Counted from the first letter of the stretch, positions 43,501-51,535 are shown. The stretch: DNA of 64,000 bases from Melioribacteraceae bacterium (GCA_024103215.1 JAGFIY010000104.1:94617-158616), one strand, 5' to 3'. The notes: generated by a model not told the origin, from the sequence alone. A program made the numbers and translations.

Positions 43501-44257
43501 GAGTAGGATGATAGCTAAAGTCTGTTGTTCCATCTGCCGGAGAATAATGCTCGGGTGGATCCACAGTAAAACCTCCGCCGCCAAGATCTACATTGAATGA
43601 AAATGTTGTCGACCAATTTGAATATACATTATTTCCGTTCTTTGAACGTACTCGCCAATAATAAGTTTCCCCATCGGATAATCCGGAAACTTCATATGAG
43701 AAATCGGTTAGACCAGTTTCATCAATGAAGAGGAGTGCAAACGTATTGGATGTTGAAACTTGGAGTTCGAAGGTCAATCCCAATGATGAACCATTCAAAT
43801 ACCAAGCAAGATAAGCTGAAGATTCGAAAACATCCGAACCATCAAGTGGAATGTTCAATACAGGAACTAATGGAGTTCCTCCACCTCCGCCGCTTCCACT
43901 GACAGTAAAAGACCAAATTCCTGTCCAGGCCGAATAAGCTCCCCCGGCAGATTTTGAACGGACTCTCCAATAATAAGTCTCCCCGGAAACCAAACCGGAT
44001 ACTTCGTACGTTAATCCTGTCAATCCAACAACATCAACAAAAGGACCGGACATATCCGGATTAACTGAAACCTGAAGCTCAGTAGTAAGACCGGCTTCGT
44101 AACCATTGTAGTACCAAGCAATATATGTTGAACTTCCGTAAACGTAATTAGAACCGTTAACGGGAATGTTCTGTACAGGTGTAAGTTGTGCAAAGACTGG
44201 ATATGCGAATATCAGCAAGCCTAAATACACCTTTTTAAGGAGTGTTGCTAGATTCAT
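40565..44257 (-). CDS. T9SS-secreted multidomain protein: fibronectin-III, beta-helix, cohesin-like, dockerin-like
   Basis: The 1230-residue protein has a signal peptide (about 1-23). Two near-identical fibronectin-III modules (about 25-225, each with GETYYWRVRSK) and two more follow to about 420. A right-handed beta-helix (about 435-790) opens with TSPNDAFATIQKAIDEASSGD, as in NosD/pectate-lyase proteins. A cohesin-like domain (about 800-940) leads to a dockerin-like pair of Ca-binding loops (DFDVDFDDVLLMAQH and DVDSDLDVDADDIAATVYY), a second cohesin-like module, and a T9SS type A sorting domain with NYPNPFNPTTTIEF. It should be exported and cell-attached or released. The leader contains GAGGGT. 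Glycan binding is inferred. Confidence 0.88.
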   Translation of the reverse strand: MNLATLLKKVYLGLLIFAYPVFAQLTPVQNIPVNGSNYVYGSSTYIAWYYNGYEAGLTTELQVSVNPDMSGPFVDVVGLTGLTYEVSGLVSGETYYWRVRSKSAGGAYSAWTGIWSFTVSGSGGGGGTPLVPVLNIPLDGSDVFESSAYLAWYLNGSSLGLTFELQVSTSNTFALLFIDETGLTDFSYEVSGLSDGETYYWRVRSKNGNNVYSNWSTTFSFNVDLGGGGFTVDPPEHYSPADGTTDFSYHPTLVWYSVSGAFSYDLQVSTDMTFTTVDREYYGLVDTSYHIHYPKATEYLELNTQYFWRVRVTTIFGTSEWSSPWDFTTKDAADTPTLLAPEDGSTEDYTGVYFTWSDVIKADSYDIEIYLDSTLAAVHTANVTDTVYFYNGAPSTIYYWRVRSEASGNYSAYSWFWSYTTGNFTIWYVETPGNGGDDLNSGTSPNDAFATIQKAIDEASSGDKIYVGPGTYTQSLTVDVDVELKGTEGADSTTIEGNSNHAVTLASDNIIIDGFTINNPDGQYGIYFQERNYITITNNIIESIGVNLVWDGVSNPQNQQNRCSGIYLNVASNDIDDILIQNNVISNIGNSDVGTSKGIFIGDSNADGDLTNLVINNNTISDITVHDVNLSGKWSGAYGILINLGSSGTGMTISPEMTDNTFSNIYGTWGRGIGLEGPTPNAVVTGNSFSNITATKDYDKYAIFFEDNSYYASVVFNNNNVNSTHGLGLHTSQVASLTPFVDVLDAQNNWWGDDSGPRGTNLPGMGAYFGTDSDTSDITPYVDYDPWLGGTPYLDIEDESTSTGATVTLDVTTNLFSESIGYTLTGRFTYDDSELDFLSGSVGALTLLNNAGWSAVFYESSSGVIDFIAWGFSPLSGQGTLFSLSFTVIAGANGSTLVEGDYNDFLADGVNLFGAGVFSGTVSYTYSPAPSTVLGDAELDFDVDFDDVLLMAQHVAGSITLTGQAFTNADVDSDLDVDADDIAATVYYIFNGSWSPAPAPPISQPDMMAFGNPVDSENQAILELPFSVSSSTTPIQSVEFIVVYDQNEIDYQAFKGAFEGNEYFVHANKVSEGIAKFVFASAEGQMNTFELGSLKFKKSNLDLSSTVTSLYKINGGSPQTGPTLSLDGVTSAEEEVIPTDYKLSQNYPNPFNPTTTIEFALPQADHVSIKIYDMLGREVATLINDQRSAGNYSIVWNGLNDYGQKVSSGSYIYRITAGNFVETKKMMLLK

Positions 44258-44381
44258 AGTACCCTCATACTATTAGTTTATATTATAATTGTTTTTCGCT
44301 GGCTAGGCGTGAAATAAACAGTAATAAGATAAGAGGTATTTTTTAAATAAACAAATAAAATTGTACATAAAATTAGATTAG

Positions 44382-44397
44382 TTTGACCGAGATCAAA
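44382..44397. promoter_or_regulatory. Possible CRP/FNR-type binding site
   Basis: TTTGACCGAGATCAAA contains TTGA-N6-TCAA (44383-44396), one base from the FNR consensus TTGAT-N4-ATCAA. It lies in the 519-bp gap between the T9SS gene and the sodium symporter gene, about 125 bp before the T9SS start codon. Which gene it serves is unclear. Confidence 0.35.
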
Positions 44398-44456
44398 GTA
44401 TACAAAAGGTAAATAATTTTAATAACTTAAGAAATACTTAATATTGAGATAGAAAT

Positions 44457-44514
44457 AAAAAAAAGGCAGTAATGACAATTTGCCTAGCCCAGCAATTAAT
44501 TGAACACTACTGCC
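44457..44514 (-). terminator. Strong orphan terminator or small RNA 3' end
   Basis: On the minus strand GGCAGTAGTG (44514-44505) and CATTACTGCC (44474-44465) form a 10-bp stem with one G-U pair, an inner stem CAATT/AATTG is possible, and eight T follow directly (44464-44457). It is a clear minus-strand terminator, yet no minus-strand gene lies upstream of it before the plus-strand symporter gene. The rest of the gap 44258-44776 holds a TATAAT at 44282-44287, the FNR-like site and a possible 48-codon frame. Confidence 0.6.
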
Positions 44515-44552
44515 CTCTCCATAATGGAAATCTTCAAGTGTGAGGGTACACA

Positions 44553-44699
44553 ATGAATCTTTACTCTATTTTTAACTCAAGTATTGAGCCAACTCAAATT
44601 TCACGTTTTCGTACCATTATTGGTGAGTCTTTATGTTTTGTTTTGAGAAAAAAAAATCTAATGAATCAAAATTGTACACAATTTTTATTGGTTTTTTGA
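44553..44699 (+). CDS. Possible small protein of 48 residues
   Basis: An ATG with GAGGGT five nt upstream opens a 48-codon frame (MNLYSIFNSSIEPTQISRFR...), with no recognisable domain. The leader TGTGAGGGTACACAATGAAT resembles the leader of the T9SS gene on the other strand (TATGAGGGTACTATGAATCT), so it may be a relic of a duplication and not a gene. I am not sure it is expressed. Confidence 0.25.
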   Translation: MNLYSIFNSSIEPTQISRFRTIIGESLCFVLRKKNLMNQNCTQFLLVF

Positions 44700-44776
44700 A
44701 TTTATTCACTAATTTTATGACTAATTTTTCAAAACCGAAATCAAGCAATCAATTCATTCAATAATCATAAAAATTT

Positions 44777-46162
44777 ATGACTGAACAAAGAGAGCAATGG
44801 GGTTCTAAAATAGGCTTTATTTTAGCTGCTGCAGGTTCTGCCATCGGTTTGGGTAATATTTGGAAATTTCCATATATAGTTGGACAAAACGGTGGTGCAG
44901 CATTTATTATTATATATCTGATTTGTACGGCTGTTATCGGTCTACCGGTATTAATCGGTGAAATTTTAATCGGACGTACAACCCAGCGAAATCCAGTAGG
45001 TGCTTTTAAACAACTCAGTAAAACGAAATTTTGGGCTGCAGTTGGGTCAATGGGAATATTAGCAGGTTTTATAATTCTAAGCTACTATGCCGTAGTTGCC
45101 GGCTGGGCACTGGGATACATATTCGAAGCCTTTACGGGAAACTTTTTTGATTTTTCCGAACCGACTCAAGCGGGTGATCATTTTGGTTTACTGACGGGCA
45201 ATGTTTACTGGATAATTGGCTTTTTTGCACTCTTTATGATACTTACTATGGGAGTAGTGTTTGCGGGTGTTCAGAAAGGAATTGAGCGCGGTAGTAAAGT
45301 ATTGATGCCTATTCTTTTTCTACTTCTTATAATACTGATGATAAGAGGAATAACATTACCCGGCTCGGAGGTTGGTATTTCATTCATCTTAAAACCAGAT
45401 TGGTCTGTGGTAAATGCTCAAACTGTTCTTCTTGCTCTCGGACAGGCATTTTTTACATTAAGCATGGGTATGGGAGCAATGCTGACGTACGGAAGTTACA
45501 TGTCAAAAAAAGATAGCATTCCGTCTTCAGCATTACAGATTACGGTTCTCGACACTTCAATTGCGTTGATTGCCGGTATTGCTATCTTTACTTCAGTTTT
45601 CGCAACGGGACTCGATCCTAATGCCGGACCGGGATTGATTTTTCACACTCTTCCTGTAGTGTTTACAAAGATGCCCGGCGGATTCATCTTCTCGATATTT
45701 TTCTTTATACTTCTTACAATTGCTGCAATAACATCAGCAATATCTTTGTTGGAAGTAATTACTGCCTACTTTGTTGATGAAAGAAAATGGAGAAGACATA
45801 AAGCGGTCATAATATTCGGAACTATCGTTTTCTTGATAGGAATCCCAAGTGCATTATCATTCAATCTTATGTCCGATTTTCATTTATTTAACTTAAACTT
45901 TTTTGATTTTATGGATTTTATTGCTTCAAACATTTTACTGCCACTCGGTGGCCTGCTTATGTCAATATTTATAGGTTATATCTGGGGAATGGATAAAGTT
46001 CTTAAAGAATTGAAGTTTGGAGCAGAAAAATTATTTGATAGATATCCACTATTAGTAAAATTCTGGCAAGTTTTTATAAAATATTTTGCACCGGTTTTTA
46101 TCTTTTTAGTGTTGTTACAGTCCACAGGAATTTTGGATACATTAATTTCCATTTTTGAATAA
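44777..46162 (+). CDS. Neurotransmitter:sodium symporter (NSS/SNF) family transporter
   Basis: The 461-residue protein has the NSS hallmark REQWGSKIGFILAAAGSAIGLGNIWKFPYIVGQNGGAAF at the start, with its unwound helix and sodium site. GILAGFIILSYYAVVAGW and ALGQAFFTLSMGMGAMLTYGSY follow in the core, and about eleven or twelve membrane helices in total. Bacterial members take up amino acids with sodium (for example LeuT and MhsT); the substrate here is unknown. The gene is followed 13 nt later by a second sodium symporter, so both are probably co-transcribed. Confidence 0.95.
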   Translation: MTEQREQWGSKIGFILAAAGSAIGLGNIWKFPYIVGQNGGAAFIIIYLICTAVIGLPVLIGEILIGRTTQRNPVGAFKQLSKTKFWAAVGSMGILAGFIILSYYAVVAGWALGYIFEAFTGNFFDFSEPTQAGDHFGLLTGNVYWIIGFFALFMILTMGVVFAGVQKGIERGSKVLMPILFLLLIILMIRGITLPGSEVGISFILKPDWSVVNAQTVLLALGQAFFTLSMGMGAMLTYGSYMSKKDSIPSSALQITVLDTSIALIAGIAIFTSVFATGLDPNAGPGLIFHTLPVVFTKMPGGFIFSIFFFILLTIAAITSAISLLEVITAYFVDERKWRRHKAVIIFGTIVFLIGIPSALSFNLMSDFHLFNLNFFDFMDFIASNILLPLGGLLMSIFIGYIWGMDKVLKELKFGAEKLFDRYPLLVKFWQVFIKYFAPVFIFLVLLQSTGILDTLISIFE

Positions 46163-46175
46163 AAAAAAGAGGCTT

Positions 46176-47765
46176 ATGAATCGAGCAATTGCAGGAATCA
46201 TAACACTTGGTATAATTTTCGTTATTGTAATGATAGGCGGTGTTCCAATTTTCGACACCGTTTGGAGTTTCCCCGGAAACTTCGAATTTATTTCAAATTT
46301 CCCCTCCAAAGATATCCCCTTAGGTTCAATTCCGTTAATGATAGTTGCATTACTAGGCACGGGTATTTTCATTTCAATAAAACTTGGTTTTCCTCAAGTA
46401 AGAAAAATTTGGCACGGTATTAAAGTTACTGCCGGGAAATATGATGACCCTAACGATGAGGGAGATCTTAATCACTTCCGTGCCTTGACCACCGCCCTAT
46501 CAGCAACTGTTGGTATCGGAAACATCGCAGGTGTTGCAACCGCGCTTTATTATGGTGGCCCGGGTGCACTGTTTTGGATGTGGGTTACTGCATTTTTTGG
46601 AACAGCTCTCAAATTTTCTGAATGTACTTTGGCATTAAAGTACCGCGATATGTTGCCGGACGGTTCGACCGCTGGAGGTCCAATGTATACAATTTATAAA
46701 GGACTTGGGAAAAAATGGGGTTGGCTCTCAATTGCATTTGCCGCTTTCGCAATTATTTGTTCCTTTGCTACAGGTAATGCTATACAAGCATTTACTGTTT
46801 CTGATCAAGTTTATGCTGAAGTAACAAACATTGTAGGTAATTCAACTTTCTTAACAGCAAAACACGAAATGATCTTCAGCGGATTTCAAGTTTCCTATCA
46901 ACAGATATTAAATGGATTGGTCCTTGTTGCTATCGTAGGGGCAGTAATTATAGGGGGAATTAGAAGAATTGGAAAAGTAACAGGCTATTTAGCACCAATT
47001 ATGGCTGTGTTTTATGTGGTAGCAGCGATTTTAATCTTGGCATCAAACCTCGGTGAGATTATTCCTTCATTCGGGATCATATTTGAAATGGCATTTAATC
47101 CACCGGCAGAAATAGCGGGTGTAGGTACAGGAGGATTCTTAGTCTTTTTGAATACAATGTTGTGGGGAATTAAAAGAGGACTTTATTCAAATGAAGCCGG
47201 TCAAGGAAGCGCTGCCATTGCACACTCAACAGCAAAAACAAAATATCCTGTTAGAGAAGGTTCTGTAGCACTTTTAGAACCAATGATAGATACTATTTTG
47301 ATTTGTACACTCACAGGTTTGGTAATTATAACTACCGGCGCTTGGCATCACACTGAATTTTATGTAAACAGAATTGATCCGGCATTCAACGGCGAATTAC
47401 TTAACGCAAGTCTTCTAACTTCATTAGCTTTCAAAAAAGGATTGATGTGGCTTACTAGTTACGGCGATAAAATCGTAACGATAGGCGTTTTGCTTTTTGC
47501 AATATCTACAATGATAAGCTGGTCATTTTATGGCGACCGGGCAACTCATTTTTTATTCGGACAAAAATTTATCCTTCCCTATAAATGGTTGTTTTTGGTT
47601 TTTGTTTTCATCGGATCAATTGCCGAACTTGAAGCCGTTTGGTCCTTCGGAGATGCTGCTCTTGGATTTATGACCTTCCCAAATTTAATTGCAATAATTC
47701 TCCTTTCCGGTACTTTGAAAAAAATAACTAAGAAATATTTTAAGGAAGAATACAATAAAATTTAA
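46176..47765 (+). CDS. Alanine/glycine:cation symporter (AGCS family)
   Basis: From the ATG at 46176 the protein has 529 residues; a TTG seven codons earlier would overlap the preceding stop and is less likely. The family signature ATVGIGNIAGVATALYYGGPGALFWMWVTAFFGTALKFSE is present, with KRGLYSNEAGQGSAAIAHSTA later. About eleven membrane helices are visible. AGCS proteins import alanine or glycine with sodium. It forms a pair with the NSS gene, and a 13-bp terminator hairpin follows at 47772-47807. Confidence 0.94.
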   Translation: MNRAIAGIITLGIIFVIVMIGGVPIFDTVWSFPGNFEFISNFPSKDIPLGSIPLMIVALLGTGIFISIKLGFPQVRKIWHGIKVTAGKYDDPNDEGDLNHFRALTTALSATVGIGNIAGVATALYYGGPGALFWMWVTAFFGTALKFSECTLALKYRDMLPDGSTAGGPMYTIYKGLGKKWGWLSIAFAAFAIICSFATGNAIQAFTVSDQVYAEVTNIVGNSTFLTAKHEMIFSGFQVSYQQILNGLVLVAIVGAVIIGGIRRIGKVTGYLAPIMAVFYVVAAILILASNLGEIIPSFGIIFEMAFNPPAEIAGVGTGGFLVFLNTMLWGIKRGLYSNEAGQGSAAIAHSTAKTKYPVREGSVALLEPMIDTILICTLTGLVIITTGAWHHTEFYVNRIDPAFNGELLNASLLTSLAFKKGLMWLTSYGDKIVTIGVLLFAISTMISWSFYGDRATHFLFGQKFILPYKWLFLVFVFIGSIAELEAVWSFGDAALGFMTFPNLIAIILLSGTLKKITKKYFKEEYNKI

Positions 47766-47771
47766 CCAATT

Positions 47772-47807
47772 CAATCCCCGGTAAGTGATTGTGATTATCG
47801 GGGATTG
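47772..47807 (+). terminator. Terminator of the symporter pair
   Basis: CAATCCCCGGTAA (47772-47784) and TTATCGGGGATTG (47795-47807) form a 13-bp stem with one G-U pair and a 10-nt loop. It begins 7 nt after the stop codon at 47765. The T tract after it is broken (TGCATTATTTC). Confidence 0.65.
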
Positions 47808-47891
47808 TGCATTATTTCTGCTTTTGAAATTACTTTCCAAAGTAAATATATTGCTCCCCAATATTTAATCAATAACGCATCAGAGGAATCT

Positions 47892-49094
47892 ATGAGCAAC
47901 ATCAACGAAATTAAAGGAAGAATTGGAATTCTTACCGGAGGCGGAGATGTCCCGGGTTTAAATCCCGCAATCCGTGCCGTAACGATAAGAGCTATTAGAG
48001 AAGGTTACGAGGTTATTGGAATTAGAAGAGGTTGGGCTGGGCTTATCGATATGGTCAGGGACAAAGACTACGACAATAGTGAGAACTATATTAAGTTGAC
48101 TGAAAATCTAGTAAACAGAATCGGTAGGACCGGTGGTACTTTTCTGCATTCTTCAAGAACAAGACCAAGCAGTGTTCCGAAAAATGTAGTTCCGAATCAT
48201 CTGCGGCATGTCTACAATGACGACATTAACGATCTAACTGAAGAAGTAAAAAAGAACTTGGCCTTTCTTGATATCGATTATCTCATTCCCATCGGAGGGG
48301 ATGACACTCTGAGTTACGGAGTTGAACTTCATAGACAAGGACTAAAAGTAGTTGCAATTCCAAAAACGATGGACAATGACGTTCCGGGAACTGACTACTG
48401 TATCGGTTTCTCCACTTGTGTCACTCGTACAATAGAGATGACTCACAATCTGAGAACTAGCGCCGGTTCTCATGAGAGATTTTTGGTCATTGAAGTCTTC
48501 GGTAGATACGCCGGATTCTCCGCTCTCCTTCCAACAATGGCGGGTGCTGCAAACAGATGTATAATACCGGAGTACAAATTTAGTATTGATAGACTTACCG
48601 AACTTCTCGTGGAAGATAGATCGACTAATCCGAGTAAATATTCGGTTGTCCTCGTATCTGAAGGGGCAATGTTTGAAGGTGAGGAAATGATTTTTGAAAA
48701 TCAAGAAACAGATATGTTCGGTCATAAAAAACTTGGTGGAATCGGTGATCTCGTTTCGCTAAAACTTAAAGAACTCTCACCGAAATACAACAACGGAAAA
48801 CGAATAAATGTTATCAACCAAAGATTAGGTTATCTTGTAAGATCAGGAGCCCCGGATGCTATCGACTCAATTGTTCCAATGGCTTTTGGAAATCTTGCAC
48901 TCGATATAATTTTGGATGGTATGAGCGGCAGATTAGTCACTCTCAAAAATGGTAGGTATGATAACGAACATATCGAAGTTGTTACAAGTTTCAAAAAAGT
49001 TATTGATGTGGAAAAGTACTATCACAAAGAGAGATTAAGACCTTACTACAAAAGTTTTGAATCGAAACCTTTGTTTATTATGGCAAGCGATTAA
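47892..49094 (+). CDS. pfp: 6-phosphofructokinase, pyrophosphate-type active site
   Basis: From the ATG at 47892, with AGAGGA six nt upstream, the protein has 400 residues; an in-frame start 29 codons earlier is not used. The fold is that of phosphofructokinases: GILTGGGDVPGLNPAIRAV, GRTGGTFLHSSRT, IPIGGDDTLSYG, IPKTMDNDVPGTDYCIGF, GSHERFLVIEVFGRYAGF. At the donor site the motifs read GGDDT (Asp 138) and PKTMDND (Lys 158), the residues that mark PPi-dependent enzymes; ATP-dependent enzymes have Gly and Gly there. It thus probably uses pyrophosphate and acts reversibly in glycolysis. Assay would be needed to prove the donor. Confidence 0.88.
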   Translation: MSNINEIKGRIGILTGGGDVPGLNPAIRAVTIRAIREGYEVIGIRRGWAGLIDMVRDKDYDNSENYIKLTENLVNRIGRTGGTFLHSSRTRPSSVPKNVVPNHLRHVYNDDINDLTEEVKKNLAFLDIDYLIPIGGDDTLSYGVELHRQGLKVVAIPKTMDNDVPGTDYCIGFSTCVTRTIEMTHNLRTSAGSHERFLVIEVFGRYAGFSALLPTMAGAANRCIIPEYKFSIDRLTELLVEDRSTNPSKYSVVLVSEGAMFEGEEMIFENQETDMFGHKKLGGIGDLVSLKLKELSPKYNNGKRINVINQRLGYLVRSGAPDAIDSIVPMAFGNLALDIILDGMSGRLVTLKNGRYDNEHIEVVTSFKKVIDVEKYYHKERLRPYYKSFESKPLFIMASD

Positions 49095-49110
49095 AAGAAT
49101 CATCTCAAAT

Positions 49111-49203
49111 CACTGCCTTAAAGGTAATTCAATTACAAAATAGACTTAACTCTATTCCTGAATAGAAAATTTTTCTATTACTTTTAAGGCAGTTAATATT
49201 TTA
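49111..49203. repeat. Long imperfect inverted repeat between convergent genes
   Basis: ACTGCCTTAAAGGTAAT (49112-49128) and ATTACTTTTAAGGCAGT (49187-49203) pair over 17 bp with one G-U pair, around a 58-nt loop that has its own small hairpin. It lies between the phosphofructokinase gene and the convergent small membrane protein gene. It could be a bidirectional terminator, a small RNA or a miniature palindromic element. It lacks a clear T tract on either strand. Confidence 0.55.
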
Positions 49204-49231
49204 GTGATCTCGAGTTTGATTTTATTAGAAA

Positions 49232-49417
49232 TTAATTTGAGTTTATTTTTTCTTCTAACTTTTCAATACGATGCTCAAGTTCCGCAACCTCACGTTCAAG
49301 TTCTTTTTTGGATTTTTCTCCCCTCAGTATTCTGCCAAGCCAATCCGGCAGTGATAAGAGTTCAATAATAACAAGTAGTGCAATGATGAATAGAATTGTG
49401 TAGATAGTATTCTCCAT
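49232..49417 (-). CDS. Small membrane protein with coiled-coil tail
   Basis: The 61-residue protein has a strong ribosome site (GAGGGAG, spaced six nt) before its ATG. One membrane helix (about 5-25, YTILFIIALLVIIELLSLP) is followed by a basic stretch and a heptad-like coiled coil (KKELEREVAELEHRIEKLEEKI). No family is recognised. The membrane-plus-coiled-coil plan resembles phage-shock PspB/C-type or envelope stress helper proteins, but the likeness is only in layout. The gap 49418-49644 upstream holds an 11-bp near-perfect hairpin (49576-49603) and no gene. Confidence 0.75.
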   Translation of the reverse strand: MENTIYTILFIIALLVIIELLSLPDWLGRILRGEKSKKELEREVAELEHRIEKLEEKINSN

Positions 49418-49644
49418 AGATTCTCCCTCAATCTGTGTCGATATTTAAGATATTTTATATGAATGATCAGTAAAATATTATTAACATAAGAATCTTGATT
49501 AAAAATCTCAATTGCGGATTTCAATTTTCTTATTATGAGAAGAAATATGAGATGATAATTAGATAGAATCATTCTCCGGGACTTTGAGTTAACAAAATCC
49601 CGGGTAAATGAAATTGTTATGATAAATATTTGGGTCGTTTGATA

Positions 49645-50952
49645 CTATTTGAGAAGAATCATTTTATTTGTAAAATATTTATTACCTGCCCGCAGTACAT
49701 AAAAATAAACTCCCGAGGAAACTTGACTACCGTTTAAGCTAGTTCCATTCCAATTTCTAGAGTACTGTCCGGGTGCAAAATCTTCATTCTGTACAAGTTC
49801 TGATACGAGATTTCCCTGTAAATCATAAATCGATAAATTAATTTCATCACTTACAGGAATTACGAATTCTATTATAGTTTCCGGGTTGAACGGATTCGGA
49901 TAATTTGACAATGAATATTTTGTCGGAACAATTTCATTATCACTTACATCTGTTAAACTCCAAGAGTATGTCCAGCGCATAAAATTCACCCAAGTTCCTT
50001 CTTCATTGGTTTCCCAGATACTTACTCCGTCGTTACCATATTCATCATAGGTGGTGGTAATTCTATCCGTCAGCTCCCATTCATTTCCGGACCAATCGTA
50101 CATATAAATAATAACACCACTGGATTTACCAAAATACTCAAAAGTTTCCTTCATATCATTTTGCCAAGAATTCCCCTCCCAGATTTGAGAAATAAGTTCT
50201 GTGACAATATTTGGCGCTGAATATGTATAAGTTGTCTGCCAGTTATTAACCCAGTTTGCCCCATCCCAAGTTTGATCCAGCTCATTTTGAATATCGCCGT
50301 TAGCGTTATAAGTATAATAATATTGGAAGTCGTTAACCCAAGTATCTTCAAACCATTCCTGCACTATAGTATGGGATAATCTGTCAGCAAAATCATATGA
50401 TCTCGTACTGAAATAATTATAGTGCCACTCAGTTCCCATAAAATCTTTCGTCTCTTCCAACACTTGGATAGGATTACCGATACTATTGTTTGTATATGTA
50501 GTTCTGTTTATATCCGCCCAACTATCCAAAAACCAGAATTTTGCATAGTCTTGAATAAGATATTGATTATTATCATAAGTATAAGTGTAGAGCATATTAT
50601 TTATCCATTCCTGGTCGTAATATTCAGCGAGCATCTCCGTTACATTATTATAAGAATTATACGAGTAGTTATAACGCATCATTGGATCCCAGCCTGTTCC
50701 ATTCCACTCTTCAACTAAGTAGTGATCAATAATGCCGTTTAATTCAATTAATGAGGGAAATATTAAATCATTCAATTCAGTTGATGGACTACGATGTTTC
50801 TCGATCAAAATCTTACTGAGATCTTTTGCAAATTTGTGAACATCAAAAGATGAAGCTGTTCTTTCAGTCTGTGCAAAATTTGTGCTTTCTGGAAGATAGT
50901 TAAAACACATTATCAACAAAAAAAGTATTTTAAAATAGTCGCGGTGTAACAT
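49645..50952 (-). CDS. T9SS-secreted repeat protein
   Basis: The 435-residue protein has a signal peptide (about 1-28), a central set of about six repeats of some 35 residues with W.G..W....Y.YTY...N patterns (for example TWDGANWVNNWQTTYTY and IWEGNSWQNDMKETFEY), and a T9SS type A sorting domain (about 350-435) with NYPNPFNPETIIEF and FYVLRAGNKYFTNKMILLK at the end. The repeats are not a family I can name; they look like small surface beta modules. An extended ribosome site GGAGGGCACA precedes the ATG. It should be a cell-surface or released protein. Confidence 0.8.
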   Translation of the reverse strand: MLHRDYFKILFLLIMCFNYLPESTNFAQTERTASSFDVHKFAKDLSKILIEKHRSPSTELNDLIFPSLIELNGIIDHYLVEEWNGTGWDPMMRYNYSYNSYNNVTEMLAEYYDQEWINNMLYTYTYDNNQYLIQDYAKFWFLDSWADINRTTYTNNSIGNPIQVLEETKDFMGTEWHYNYFSTRSYDFADRLSHTIVQEWFEDTWVNDFQYYYTYNANGDIQNELDQTWDGANWVNNWQTTYTYSAPNIVTELISQIWEGNSWQNDMKETFEYFGKSSGVIIYMYDWSGNEWELTDRITTTYDEYGNDGVSIWETNEEGTWVNFMRWTYSWSLTDVSDNEIVPTKYSLSNYPNPFNPETIIEFVIPVSDEINLSIYDLQGNLVSELVQNEDFAPGQYSRNWNGTSLNGSQVSSGVYFYVLRAGNKYFTNKMILLK

Positions 50953-51023
50953 TGTGCCCTCCTCTAATGTATTTATTTTTTATTTTGATAATAAATTTAC
51001 GTATTTAAATGATTTTGATTTTG

Positions 51024-51386
51024 TTAATCATTATCTTGCCAAGTTTTTCTTCCCAAAACAAAAATTGGGACTAAACACGGTATTATCCAACTTCCGTATT
51101 GGACTTCCGAAAGATTATTGATGCCGCCGAAACCAAATATTATAACTATTATTGAGATAATGAATATTATATATAAAGGAAGCATTAGCAACCAATATTT
51201 TTTTGCTTTGTTTCGCCAAGGGGAAAGGATATGAATAAGAAGAAGTGCAGTTACAAAAATTACTATTGCGAGAATTCCAGAAATATATTTACCTTGAATT
51301 AGAAAAATTATACTTATAATAAAAACCCAAAGGAAACCCCCTAGCCATCCTAAAGTCCAACCTAGCTTCTCTCCTCTCCGGTTCAT
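51024..51386 (-). CDS. Small four-helix membrane protein, unknown function
   Basis: The 120-residue protein has four hydrophobic helices (about 9-31, 33-52, 64-84 and 98-112) joined by short basic loops, with RRGEKLGWTLGWLGGFLW at the start. No domain is recognised. GAGGAAAGT upstream supports the ATG. It stands between the T9SS repeat protein and the helicase gene. Confidence 0.7.
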   Translation of the reverse strand: MNRRGEKLGWTLGWLGGFLWVFIISIIFLIQGKYISGILAIVIFVTALLLIHILSPWRNKAKKYWLLMLPLYIIFIISIIVIIFGFGGINNLSEVQYGSWIIPCLVPIFVLGRKTWQDND

Positions 51387-51497
51387 ACTTTCCTCTAATT
51401 AAAATAAACCAGAAAACGTATCGGAATATTAGATGAGATTAATATAAAGACTTTGTTTTATAAGTTAAAATAAAAAATAAGAAATCTTTTATTAAAA

Positions 51498-51527
51498 CAA
51501 ATAAAAAGGGGCTGAAAAGTCAGCCCC
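51498..51527 (-). terminator. Rho-independent terminator of the helicase gene
   Basis: On the minus strand GGGGCTGA (51527-51520) and TCAGCCCC (51515-51508) form an 8-bp GC-rich stem with a CTTT loop, followed directly by TTTTTATTTG. It starts 9 nt after the helicase stop codon. Confidence 0.9.
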
Positions 51528-51535
51528 GAATTGCA

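Noticed and set aside
47805..47891. Longer N-terminus for the phosphofructokinase
   Set aside because: The family start is reached at 47892, which has a good ribosome site; the earlier stretch has none and has no match to the family.
49576..49603. Near-perfect 11-bp hairpin before the small membrane protein gene
   Set aside because: One mismatch in the stem and no T tract on either strand; a terminator of the T9SS repeat gene is possible but not supported enough.
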